Source: Hyphochytrium catenoides (taxonomy: Eukaryota; Sar; Hyphochytriomycetes; Hyphochytriales; Hyphochytriaceae). Taken from it: a DNA stretch of 19,278 nucleotides. Position 1 is the stretch's first letter. Each line of letters starts with the position of its first letter. Made by a program: the position numbers and the translations under genes. Positions 9,344 to 19,039 of this stretch are shown in pieces. The DNA lies in the NCBI GenBank assembly GCA_900088475.1, contig FLMG01000527.1, positions 1 to 19,278 of the forward strand. The letters run 5' to 3'. The notes under the pieces are model-generated. The model was not told where the DNA came from, did no database searches, and saw nothing but the letters and a program-made list of their open reading frames with translations.

Positions 9344-10476
9344 TTAACTGAGAACCAAATGATTTCTTGATGATCTGCGACTGCCTCCTCCCGACTGCTG
9401 ATTCGAGGTCGAGCTCTACGGGGAAGCAGTAAACGCAGAGTGAGATCACGATTCTTAGAAGGATCTGAACAACGTCATGCGCACCTTCTCAAAGGGATCC
9501 ACAGGTACACGCACATAGGCAGAGCCTGGCCGAGAGAGAGCACTCACCTAATGTACAGCAGAGAGGGAGAGAGATTTGTCTTAGAAAGGGAAACTATCTG
9601 GCAGAAAGTGACGAGATGTCCGTCCTTACCTTCTGTGAGAGCTCCTCCATCTCTTGATCAAGCGAGTCCTGAGGCTCCTCCACCTTTCTAATCAATCCTT
9701 TCTGGAGTAGAATGTACTTTGGCGTGCGAGGCATACCTCGTGCTGCAAGGAAGGAGTGAGAATGGGTAGGATGATGGTACTCAGCCTAGGAGTTTCAAGG
9801 ATTATGAGCAGTTGAGCAGACGGAGTATTGCCAGAGCCGGTAAGAGGCTTTAACCAGCACCGCTGTAGAAGAAATAGCCGGTAAACCAAGAGGCCAGAAG
9901 TCAATCGTCCACCTCCAAATAGCCCCCAGACTGCCTCAGAGACGCTGGCGAGATCAAGGGCAGTCCGGCCAAGGTTATCTTCGACGAGGGCGTCAGCTTC
10001 GTGATCCAATAGGAACTCGATCACCTGGTGGTGCTCTTGAAAGGTGGCAGCGTGCAGTGCCGTCCATCCATTGCCTAGGGTGGAAAAAGTGGGAGATCGG
10101 AGCAGCTTGAGAGAAGCTGCTAGAAGAATGTGAAAATATTTGCTTAAGAACCTTCGTTTCTAATATTTATTGAGGCTCCATGCCGTAGGAGGCATTGTAC
10201 CATAGAAAGGTTGCCCCACATTGCTGCTGAGCACAAGGCGGATACGCCATCTGTGGTAGGCGAAATGGGGCAGCTAAGTCGCAGAAGTGAGAGAAAGTTC
10301 TAATAAGACTTCTGTCTGTTACCTGGACCCCTCACATCCACATCGGCACCCTCAGAGATGAGCTGTGTCACCTTGACCATTGAAGGATATTAGTGTCAAT
10401 CTAAGGCTCATGCACCATGTGCATGGGGGTTTACCTGACTTATAGATCCACTCGATGCTGCCGCTAGTATACTCAT
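9344..10476 (-). CDS. Small ankyrin-repeat protein
   Basis: Six exons (10476-10435, 10371-10323, 10074-9913, 9742-9630, 9547-9485, 9415-9344) join in phase to 166 residues ending in TAA. Residues about 3-31 form a first ankyrin unit (LAAASSGSISQVTQLISEGA). A full repeat at about 33-65 carries GWTALHAATFQEHHQVIEFL. A third, partial unit carries GRTALDLASVSEAVWGLF. A short acidic helix (about residues 105-125) and a Ser/Arg-rich tail follow. Ankyrin repeats mediate protein binding, but no partner can be inferred. The first three exons are strongly supported by repeat periodicity. The donor of exon 3 (GTGGAC) is weak, the exon 2 acceptor is AAG, and exons 5-6 rest only on phase and splice signals. 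Reading through intron 3 stays open to a TAG near 9692, giving an alternative end. Confidence 0.75.
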
Positions 10477-10986
10477 ATCTTAGCAGACACTATGATATCG
10501 CGGATGGTCCGAAAACACTACTGCATACCGTCAGAAGGAGAGTGGTAGCAAGACGTTTACGCAATGACAACTGCAGCAAGCAACCAGGGCGACGCTGAGA
10601 ATAGATTTAACCGATGGCGGGCGGTGATGAAAGATGACGACAAGAGCTATTGACCCCTATCTTACATCTTCTTCCCCTGGCATTAAAGTAGAGGTTATCG
10701 GAAAGTCACTATAGCTTGTTGGTAAATAAGATAGGCGAACAGATTTCTCACGAAGATTATTGCGTCTCTGTTATGGTCACTTGGACGCGAAGCGACAGCA
10801 ATGGAAGACAGAGTTTGGCAAGAGCAAAAACGGACGGAAAGGTTTCCTAATTGACTTGCAACATTGGGTAGTTGTGGACTGCCTTTGGCGTGTATTGCTG
10901 AGAGTTTGTAGATTTCAGGCAATTTTGAGCGAAAACAACGGCTCTGAGTGTACAGCATAGACCTCACAGTGTGGGTCTAAAAAGAT
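10477..10986. other. Spacer between ankyrin gene and tRNA-Trp
   Basis: This must hold the ankyrin-gene promoter. A minus-strand ATG ORF at 10958-10695 could encode 87 residues (MLYTQSRCFRSKLPEIYKLS at its start) but matches nothing I know. A 66-codon plus ORF overlaps it at 10760-10960. Composition is normal, with no CT tracts. I treat both ORFs as unsupported. Confidence 0.3.
10979..10983 (-). terminator. Pol III terminator for tRNA-Trp
   Basis: A run of five T on the minus strand begins four bases after the discriminator base of the tRNA. This is the standard RNA polymerase III termination signal. Confidence 0.85.
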
Positions 10987-11059
10987 TGAGGCTTGAGCGA
11001 CTCGAACGCCCGACCGCTGGGACTGGAATCCAGCGCTCTACCATCTGAGCTAAAGCCCC
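10987..11059 (-). tRNA. tRNA-Trp (anticodon CCA)
   Basis: The minus strand folds as a 73-base, intronless cloverleaf. The acceptor stem is GGGGCTT with AAGCCTC (one G-T pair) and the discriminator is A. The D arm is GCTC/GAGC with G18G19 in an eight-base loop. The anticodon loop TTCCAGT has CCA at 34-36, the variable loop has five bases, and the T arm is GGGCG/CGCTC with loop TTCGAGT. The internal promoter boxes A (TAGCTCAGATGG) and B (GTTCGAGTC) are intact. The CCA tail is not encoded, as in eukaryotic nuclear tRNA genes. One oddity is an A31-C39 mismatch closing the anticodon loop. CCA decodes UGG, so this is tRNA-Trp. Confidence 0.95.
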
Positions 11060-11387
11060 TTTCATGCTGACTCCCAATATTTCCTTAGATCCTTATATGG
11101 GAATTCCATCACTTGGAGGGGAGTACTGCAATTTTCGGGTTGTTTTGCATGAAGATCGGGATCTCTGCCTCTCATCAGCGGCGCTCAGAGATTTGACGAA
11201 GCTCACAGCCGCGATGACAATCTGCGGCAGTACTCTTGACAGACAGAAGGTACCAGAGGAAGCAAGATATCGCCGAGACTGGTTAGAGATAGCGTTCCTG
11301 TTCGGCGCTGTTCTCAGCGTCAAAAACGCGAGGAAGGAGCGGTTGCTAGCTTCACTCACCCAGAGTCCTTTGTGACCACTTCCGGTC
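11060..11387. promoter_or_regulatory. Shared upstream region of tRNA-Trp and the CD2BP2 homologue
   Basis: The divergent tRNA and CD2BP2 genes are separated by 328 bases, which should contain the CD2BP2 promoter and 5' UTR. An ATG ORF of 103 codons on plus (11064-11375) ends 12 bases before the CD2BP2 ATG, and a minus ORF (11422-11093) overlaps it. Neither resembles a known protein. Confidence 0.45.
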
Positions 11388-13905
11388 ATGGAGCAGAGAA
11401 ACGGAAACCCAGGCAAGGCCAAGCGGAAAGTAACGTTTGCGCCGGAGGAGAATACAGACAGACGTTTGCAGGAAGCTAAGCATCGGCGCTATAACGATGA
11501 TGTTGGGGGTTCCAAGAACGGAGGCCGCTACCTCGGTGAAGGGGAGGAACAAATGACGGGAGAGGAGTTTGAAGCGTAGGCATTACTTTGACCGCAACTT
11601 GCTACTTCACGCTAACTAAACTAGCTCTCCACACCCTGCCCAGTCGACAGCAGCGTGAGCAACAAGAAGGAGAGATGCAGAATAGCGATAACTGGAAAGC
11701 CAAGTATAAGGAGAAAGGCTGGGATCCAGAGAGATATGGCAAGAAAGCGCCAAAACATGTTGGCAGGCTGACAAATGTAGAAGGAGAGGAGGACAGCACC
11801 ACGGATCAGGTACCTTCTTCGCCCATCTTCTCTCAGCGCTGTGTCCCTGTGAAGAGCTCAGTACTGGCCATACTGCCATCATGCAACCTGACTCTTTCTC
11901 TCTGCAGTTTAATGACTTAGGAGAGACGGTCACGCCCTTCAACTTGAAAGAAGAGAATGAAGAAGGATTCTACGATAAGGAAGGGAACTATGTATGGAAC
12001 AAAGATGACAAGGTAAAGAGAAAAGGAACTAGGAAGAAGGGAATAAGAAGTATCCCATGTTTCTTCGAGGAGGGTAGCGTGGGCAGAGGATGAACCCGCT
12101 CGTAGGGAGAAGACTTGGCGTGGCGAGCCATGAAGGCACACGTTGACAGAGACAGACGGAAAACCGGAGCGGGCCGACAGATGCACAGGAGCGGCAAGGC
12201 TTCACATTGTAAGCATGACCAGCTGATCCTCTTTATAGGAAATGCAAGAGGACTTCTGGCTAAAAGATGTCAGCGAGGACAACATGAAAGCTGCCGCTGC
12301 AGCCGTCAAGGTACGGACGCCAGCGGCTGATGGGCTATTCTTTCCTTCGATGAATGCTAAGTCTTCTAGATGCAAGCACGGCTACTGCTCCGTTGTCATG
12401 AGCTAGCCAGAAAGCATATATTTTTTAAGTAGCTGTTCATCGAGCTCTGTGTGCTTGTCCGGCAACCACATGAGAGCTCTTCTTGTGGTTTCTCCATATT
12501 GATCCGAGACTTTCGGACGTAGTTCGCTTGTTATGTACCTATTACCCTCTTTTTGGCAGCTACATGCTTACTCCTTTCTTAATATTTACTGTCGGTGTGG
12601 CAGCGACAAGCTGAGGCCTTTCGCCGAGGCGATGAGGAGGTTACGGACAATCTTGAAGCCCGGCGGACTCTACTTCGTATTATGAGGCCGGGAGAGACAG
12701 TTCTGCAGGCTCTCAGAAGGACGGGAGGGTCAGCAGGACAGAAGAGAAAGAGACCCACAGCGAAGCAGGAAGGAAAGAAAGACAATGGGAAAGCTATGGT
12801 ACGTGACCCTCGCTATGGACTTTCTCTTACTGACCAGTAACCTAGGTTGCAGTCCTTTTACAGCCTGCTGACCTCTTTTGGTCCTGTCCTCTCTCTCTCT
12901 CCTTTGGCTATTGTGCTTATGTAGGATGGTCCAGATGCTGAGGGCAAACGACAATTTGAAGAGCTCACAGAGGCCGCAGACAACCTCCTCCATAACGGTG
13001 TAGTTACTATCTACCAGGTGCATAGCGTTAGATGTAAAGGAGATAGTGGAAGGATGCTAGCATTAGCATTTGTGACTCCTGGCTTGACTAATTGTTTGCT
13101 TTCTTGAAGGACACTTATGAAGAGATACGCGCTGACATTAGACAGGAGGAAAGAGAACGTGGTCTAGGTACGAGACCTTGCGAGACTCTTTATCCGGGGT
13201 TGGTCCTCTCCACACTCCCCTTTCTAGGCTCCATACTCACTTCATTTGCCCATCACAACCCCTTCTGCCCCTGTACACCTCTGTGTATCTTGCCATACTT
13301 CCCCTATCTTCGCCCATTGCTCGGACCCTCCATACTAATATATCGCAATGCGTGATATCTAGCTCCGCAACTTGCCGCTCGGTCTTCTTCTGGACCTGCT
13401 CCTGCTCCTACGGAGCCCGCTCGATCGATACCTCCAACCCGCTGGGAGTACAAAGCAACGGACGGCCAGGTGTATGGGCCCTATACCGCAACCGAGATGA
13501 TTCAATGGAGGCAACAGGTACTTCGATCCAAGAGAGCGCTCTTTCTTCCTTGCGTTGTATTCTTCGAGCAAATAGAGCTTCTTCTCGCGCTCTCTCACAT
13601 TCGCATTGCAAGGGTTATTTCACAGGCCCTTCTGCAGTTATGGTGCGCCGCTATGAAGAGGCGAAGCCAGCCAGTTCGCAGCTAGGAGCTGACGAGATGA
13701 TGGCAGACTTTGATGATGATGAAGAGGAAACGAAGGAGGAACAGGTGGGTTATTTTGGGCGGACTAGGCGATGTTTCTTTGATCTCAGGCTGTCTGTCTG
13801 TCTCTCTCTTTCTCTTCTTTTTTTCCTTATCGCAATGCTTGTGGACCGAAGGCACCGTCTTCCGCTTGGGTGAGCTCGGACGAAGTGGACTTCTACGCTG
13901 AATAG
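11388..13905 (+). CDS. CD2BP2: CD2BP2/LIN1 homologue, U5 snRNP GYF-domain protein
   Basis: Ten exons (11388-11575, 11644-11809, 11908-12012, 12239-12310, 12604-12798, 12925-13017, 13110-13167, 13363-13517, 13613-13744, 13852-13905) join in phase to 405 residues ending in TAG. The family's central motif VTPFNLKEENEEGFYDKEGN (about 128-147) matches CD2BP2 ITPFNLQEEMEEGHFD. ETVLQALRR (about 213-221) matches the helix ETVAGALRR. The C-terminal GYF domain is intact: RWEYK at 319-323, GPY at 331-333, then M338, W341 and GYF at 345-347, the exact spacing that binds Pro-rich ligands. The protein ends DEVDFYAE, parallel to the RIDFDLYT end of CD2BP2. It belongs to the 20S U5 snRNP in the nucleus and leaves before tri-snRNP completion. 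Acceptors of exons 7, 9 and 10 are AAG. The exon 1 donor (GTAGGC) and exon 2 acceptor were chosen by phase. Confidence 0.93.
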
Positions 13906-14680
13906 ACCATTTATCGTGCAGGACTTAACAATGGGGACTTGTCCCTCAGTACCTAGCTTGTCTCTTCTCTCTTAGTCTCTCTAATCCCTGCCAAGCTCTC
14001 TTTAGAAGCGTAAAACCCTTCTACGTCCCTAGAAAGCTGTCTGTCTCCCTCTCCCACACAGACACAATCTATTTATTATCAAATATAAGCGAGAGGAGTC
14101 CCTTGCTCTGCAGCTATGTGATGGCAACTTTGTGGTCTGGCAAGAACTCAGAGAAGAGAAGAATGAGAGGAAGAGACAAACGAGAGAGCTGTGGAATACT
14201 GATACAAAGAGAGACGTAGCCACTTTCTGAGTCTGTCATGACTAAGGTTATAGCTTAGGCAGAAGCGTGGGGCGGGGCGGGAACAGAAATATTCCTCGAT
14301 CCCTTACTCTAAGTCTGTGTCGTCCTAACCTGAAAATAGTAGCTTACAGGTGAGCCAGCGTCGTTCTCTTTTCTCTCTCTCTCTGTCTCGTCTTGTGGAG
14401 AAAGTACTAGGACCAGTAGGACCTATCCCTCAAGCGACCGCAGTAAACTGAATGGTGGTGCGGACGAAAGTAAGAGAGCCTGACGTTCTAACCATTGGCT
14501 GTCTTCCTTCTATGGTGGGAAGGAACGCCTTCGCTTCTTTGACTTCTCCCTCCAGTAGGGCCTGACATGATAGAAGCTTCTATCCACTTGAAAAGCGAGG
14601 ACCGCGTAGAAGGGGAGCTCTCTCTTCCTTTGCCTTCTCTCATGTTGCCTCGCTATGGCCAGGATAGGGCCTTTTCCTCT
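13906..14680. other. Convergent spacer between CD2BP2 and SPRY genes
   Basis: The region holds both 3' UTRs. It contains short CT-rich patches, a plus-strand exon-like ORF at 14114-14230 described in the findings, and an AGAAGCTTCT palindrome near 14573. No gene with recognisable homology is visible. Confidence 0.4.
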
Positions 14681-17600
14681 CTAAAGTAGTCGGCCGAACA
14701 GCCTGGTGCCATCCATTGCAAAGACTTCCGTCCTCTGATCTACGTGCAGCATCTGCCGCGAGGGATTGACCACATCTGAGGCAGAGAAATGCGAGAGAAC
14801 ACGGGTGTAGGGTGTGTACACAGAGACTGTTGGGTACAGCTCAGAGTCAGAGGGAAATGTGCAGGAGAAGAAGCCTCCTCCATCCTCTCCTTCCAAGCTC
14901 GCCCCATCCACAGTGAAGAGCACCCTAAGGACAGAGCCCACGCGGGAGATGAAAGAGCTACCGTCAAGACCGAGACTCGCAGAAAGGGAAGCAAGAGCTA
15001 TGCAGAGAGAATAGCCAATAAAGTGGGGCCCCTGCAGAGGAGAGAAGGACCACGGCAAGAAGATAAAGAGACTGTCCTCATCTGCGTAACACATCAATAG
15101 GAGGAGGGAACGTTACTGACCGTGCTACGAGGTATTCCTCGTTGTCCCTTGTGATCTTCTTGGTCTCGTCAATGTAGACAAGAAGCCCAACGATGCTGCC
15201 GTAGTCGTAGCCGCGCTCCCCAGGAGAATAGCTCAGCCACCTCGACTCGGCGACGATATGTCCCGATGAGTAAAAGCCAATCTGAAGGGAGACAGAACGG
15301 ACAAAGGAAAGGGAGAAGTCAAACACTGCCACTGCCATCTCTAGTGGAGCTCTCTCAAAGAAGAGAGAGACGTTATGCTCTGAATAGACCTTCAGATAGT
15401 TTAGAGCGATCGGAAACACAGAAGAGTCTTCGTCTAAGTCCATGGAGCACTTTAGTTTCTCTCTCTTCTCCCATCTCCTGGTATGTCTCCTCTCCCTAAG
15501 GCTAAGGCTTCTCCTTTCCCTCGTCACCGGTTTCATTATCCCTCTTGCTTCTCCTTACCGAGTACTTGGAACTTCCCACTAGAGTGTTGAGGGGAGAATG
15601 CCTTGTACTAAGTCCGATACAGAGGGAAGCTCTCCCTTCTGAGTCCATCTTCAGATGGCTAAGATCGCCCCGAGGCGGAGTGTAGCGACTGACAGACATC
15701 TGGAAGTAAGTATACCGGTTTCGGTCGACGCACAGGGTGGCTCGCGTGCTAGGGTACAGCGCTGGACCCAACTGGTTTGTGAGGACAATGACGGAGAGGA
15801 GTTAGCTAGGCTGGTCCCACGGTGTCGCACGAGCAAGACGAATAATATCTTTCTGTTAGAACTCATTAATCAAAAGCCTTTGTCGCCTCCTTCTCCCTCT
15901 CTTCTCTTCAAATAAAAGACAGGTGCGGAGGTGAAGAGAGAAAAAAGAGAACGATAGAGGAGAGAGTGAGCGGTCGAGAGAGAGTTGCTCGCTGCAGGCA
16001 GACATCAAGCTCGACGCGGTAAATTTATACTACCTTTGTGGCGCAATGGCCTCCACAGGAAAGAAAGAGGTCCGGATGTGTATCTTTGGGGTTAAACGAT
16101 GAGGAAGGCTTGAGCTCTATGTTAAGACTTGCGGCACATTCAGATCGTAGCTGGTCCCGCGCCCGGTAAATGACATCGTCCGCGAAGTGAGAGAAGTCCG
16201 ACTGTGCAAGAGCAAATGGCGTACAGTACAGCGTAAGGAGACGTGTCTACAGCATAGGTACAAGCCGCAGGTGACTGAGAGAGCTAGCAACGTGCGGAGG
16301 GAGAGGGAGAGGGAGAGAGAGAAAGAGAAGAGAGAGAGAGAGAGAGAAAAGGGTAGCGGACAGCACTGCTCATGGGGATTCTAGAGAGCGAATGTATTAC
16401 CAATACTCGAGCTCGTGCTCCCGGCGATGGTGGGAAGGATTGCGGTGTACAGACAATGGCCCTCTGGCTCTTCTTTGGGACTGACGGTGAAGTTTCATCA
16501 TCACTTTCCTCCTCCACCGGAGATGTTGGAAGACGAACTCTAGCATTGAAAGGCTTCAGCGATACCTGCAAGGCGTAGGTGCTGAGCTTGTGCACAGAGT
16601 AACGAGGTAGAAGACGCAGAAAGAATAATACCAAGCCAAGAATAAGAAGAGTAGAAGCCGGACCTATAGAGGCCGCGAGCGCTTAACAACGTGACAAAGA
16701 CTAAAGATTAGCGCATACCCTATAGTGCATCATCCGCTGTATCCGCCTATTTAAAGGCTGAGGGATGGACACATCCATCTCTCTATATTCTAACACAATG
16801 GCCGTCACTGCAAGAGGCATCGCCCCGCGGCGGATGATGGCAGAAGGAATGAGGGAAAGGGTCAGTAGCGGGACCGAAAGAGAAGTAGCCTTGTAAGTAA
16901 GCAGAGGATCATGGAAGAGACAACCAGTGTGGAACAAGAAAGAGAGCGATGAAAGTGAAGCTGTGTCAAAGGATCGCAGGCGATGCGCCAGATGCCAATC
17001 GAAACCCAGACGTAGAAAAGGAGAGCTAGGCTTGGGAGTTGGAGGTTGTGGCTACAAAGAGTTGAATCTCTTTGACTGACCATGGCGCTCATCAGAGTGA
17101 TGAACGTAGGATAGAGGGCGCTTGCTGCCAGCACTGCTCTTCTCTCTCACACCGTGCGCCAGCCGATGCATTATACTTTCTACGAAGGAGACAAGGCGTG
17201 CCGCAGTGTCCATCGGTCCCTTGATTATCGGAACATTGTCCGTGGCAAACACATAAAGCTTGCCACAGATCTCCCGCGGGCCTCCCCGCAAGAGTTCGTT
17301 GATCTTATGTAGAGCTACACGGCGGGCGACAAAGGGAGGGCAAACAACCATCAATAGATAGAACAGCAAAGCGAAAGAGTAGGGAAAGAGAGAGAGGAAG
17401 CGTACTTGTGGCTAACTAAGAGAGAGAGAACAAGAGAGAGCTTTCACGACCACCAGATCGAGAGGAAGCCAGACGAGATGGACACTCGCCCAGCATCTGA
17501 GACACGTTAGTACACGGAAAGGACCACGGGACGGACCACGTGAAGGAAGAGACACAGAGGCGCGCATGACGAGAGAGAGAGATAAACTTGCAGAAGAAAG

Positions 17601-18294
17601 AGCCCGAGAGGGCATATGCAGCAGGGAGAACTCAGAAGTGGATGTGCCGGGTAAATGCCAATGAGAGGCACGACGTACTGGAGGTGATCCAGTTGACAAT
17701 GGCATCGAACTCTTCCTTGCAAAGTGTCTCCCAGACGTCACTGAGGGCGATCTGGCTAGAAAGCTGCTTCATATCTTCGTCCTAATGTATGACAGCCAGA
17801 GAGATGACAAGACAGCCATCATTCAACAACAGAAGTCAATGATCAAAGGTAAGGAAGAGGGACGCGGAACCGATGGACTCTCACGCAGTGACGGACCCTA
17901 GGTAGAGAGACACATGCGCAGAGGGAAGAGAAGGATAGGTGTACTGGCAGAGACGAAGCGCGCAGAGCATGAGTGCGGGGAAGAGAGGGAACAAGGTGAA
18001 TGAGGCCTGGCACTAGCGCTTAGCCTGCTTGAGAAAGACCATAGCGGTACCTTGATATACTGCCCTCCTGCCGTCTGTTTCCTGACCTCCACTGTCGCAT
18101 TGACGGCGCGCTGGAGCAGCTTCCTCATCCTGCTGACCAGCGGCAGGGGAAGGTGCAGCCGGTCTTTGATCCGCTCCAGCACCTTCAACACCGCCAAGCT
18201 CACCACCAGGAGCTGGAGGTAAGTGTGAGAGAAGGGCAAGAAGGAGAGAGCCATCGGTGTGAATGAGAGAGAGAGAGTGGAAGAAGGAAGACAC

Positions 18295-18327
<33 letters not shown>

Positions 18328-18661
18328 GAGAGCGAGAGAGAGGTGGGGGAGAGAGTTGAGTTTCAATGCTTGTGAAAAGACGACAGGCAGGTGAAAGGGC
18401 CTACTAAAGAAAACTGCGAGGTTGCTGTCAACACGGGAGAGCGAGAGAGACGTAAAGAGAAAGGGAGAGAGAGAGAAAGTAGGTCATATTAAAGAGCCAC
18501 TTTACCTTGTCCCTGGTCTCTATGACCGCGTCGAGGGCGACAGCAAGGGTCCAATGACCCCAAGAGGTGGCAGTGCCATAGAGGAAGGAGACAATGTCCA
18601 CGAATAAATCCTTCGGGAAGAGAACCACCCGTCGGATGGGCCCCACGATGACGGACGCCAT
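14681..18661 (-). CDS. SPRY-domain protein with unrecognised helical N-terminal region
   Basis: Ten exons (18661-18506, 18212-18051, 17781-17679, 17314-17153, 16807-16719, 16565-16401, 16201-16034, 15771-15559, 15281-15121, 14924-14681) join in phase to 540 residues ending in TAG. The C-terminal half, about 320-505, is a SPRY fold: TYFQMSVSR for the first strand, RASLCIGLSTRHSPLNTLVG for the xIGLS turn, IGFYSSGH, GSIVGLLVYID, then VLFTVDG and LYPTVSVYTP. SPRY domains bind proteins. Residues 1-224 look helical, with hydrophobic patches (FVDIVSFLYG, LLVVSLAVL) but no motif I know. Residues 235-279 are acidic then Ser/Pro-rich and probably disordered. It lacks the LisH/CRA of RanBPM, the Ash2L PHD and the RSPRY1 RING. 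The junction at 17153/16807 is least sure, because an extra hydrophobic segment could be included there. GA tracts lie in introns 1 and 6. Confidence 0.82.
16295..16352. repeat. GA-rich tract in SPRY-gene intron
   Basis: GA and GGGA repeats occupy the intron between the sixth and seventh exons of the SPRY gene. On the transcribed strand this is a CT tract. Confidence 0.85.
18263..18350. repeat. GA-rich microsatellite in SPRY-gene intron 1
   Basis: GA dinucleotide runs broken by A, C or G occupy part of the intron between 18213 and 18505. On the transcribed strand this is a CT tract. Confidence 0.88.
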
Positions 18662-19039
18662 CTCTCTCCCTCTCCTTTAGGGGTTCAACCTGCTTCTCTC
18701 TCTCTCTCTCTTGTTCTCTCGCTGTCTTCTGGCAGCCTGAGAGACCCGCCAGTTCTCGCTAAAACCAGACAGGACGCATCTCGAGCTTCAAAGGGTGCTC
18801 CCCTAGGGGGCGCACCGCCTTCTACCGGCTTGGCCCTGAAGAGAGACCAGAAAAGGGAGACGACAAGTGGTTCTATAAGAGAGCGAGAGGCGTGCTACCC
18901 GCGTCTGATTAGCTGCACGACCAGTGCAGGCGCTGCGTCTGAAAGAGCTGCCAACAGCGACAGAGGCAGGCACGGCGGATCTTCTAAAAGGGGAGGAGCC
19001 CGAGCTGAATCGACGGCACCGCGAAGAGGCAAGGCGGCA
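18662..19039. promoter_or_regulatory. SPRY-gene upstream region with CT tract, possible divergent promoter
   Basis: The interval starts at the SPRY ATG and includes a CT run at about 18693-18721. A long plus ORF (18830-19111) begins at a TTG and has no family resemblance. The region presumably holds the SPRY promoter. Confidence 0.35.

Noticed and set aside
11064-11375. 103-codon plus ORF just upstream of CD2BP2
   Set aside because: It has a real ATG but no homology, and it fills the promoter/5' UTR space. It is overlapped by an equally long minus ORF, so coding is not supported.
13178-13873. 231-codon plus ORF read as a single protein
   Set aside because: It fuses intron sequence with CD2BP2 exons in mixed frames. 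Only 13613-13744 is in the true frame.
15907-15915. AATAAA-like motif on plus
   Set aside because: It lies antisense within an intron of the minus-strand SPRY gene, with no plus-strand gene ending nearby.
17412-17741. Candidate extra exon of the SPRY gene
   Set aside because: Splicing 17679 directly to 17314 is phase-perfect, and no acceptor/donor pair in this stretch keeps the frame.
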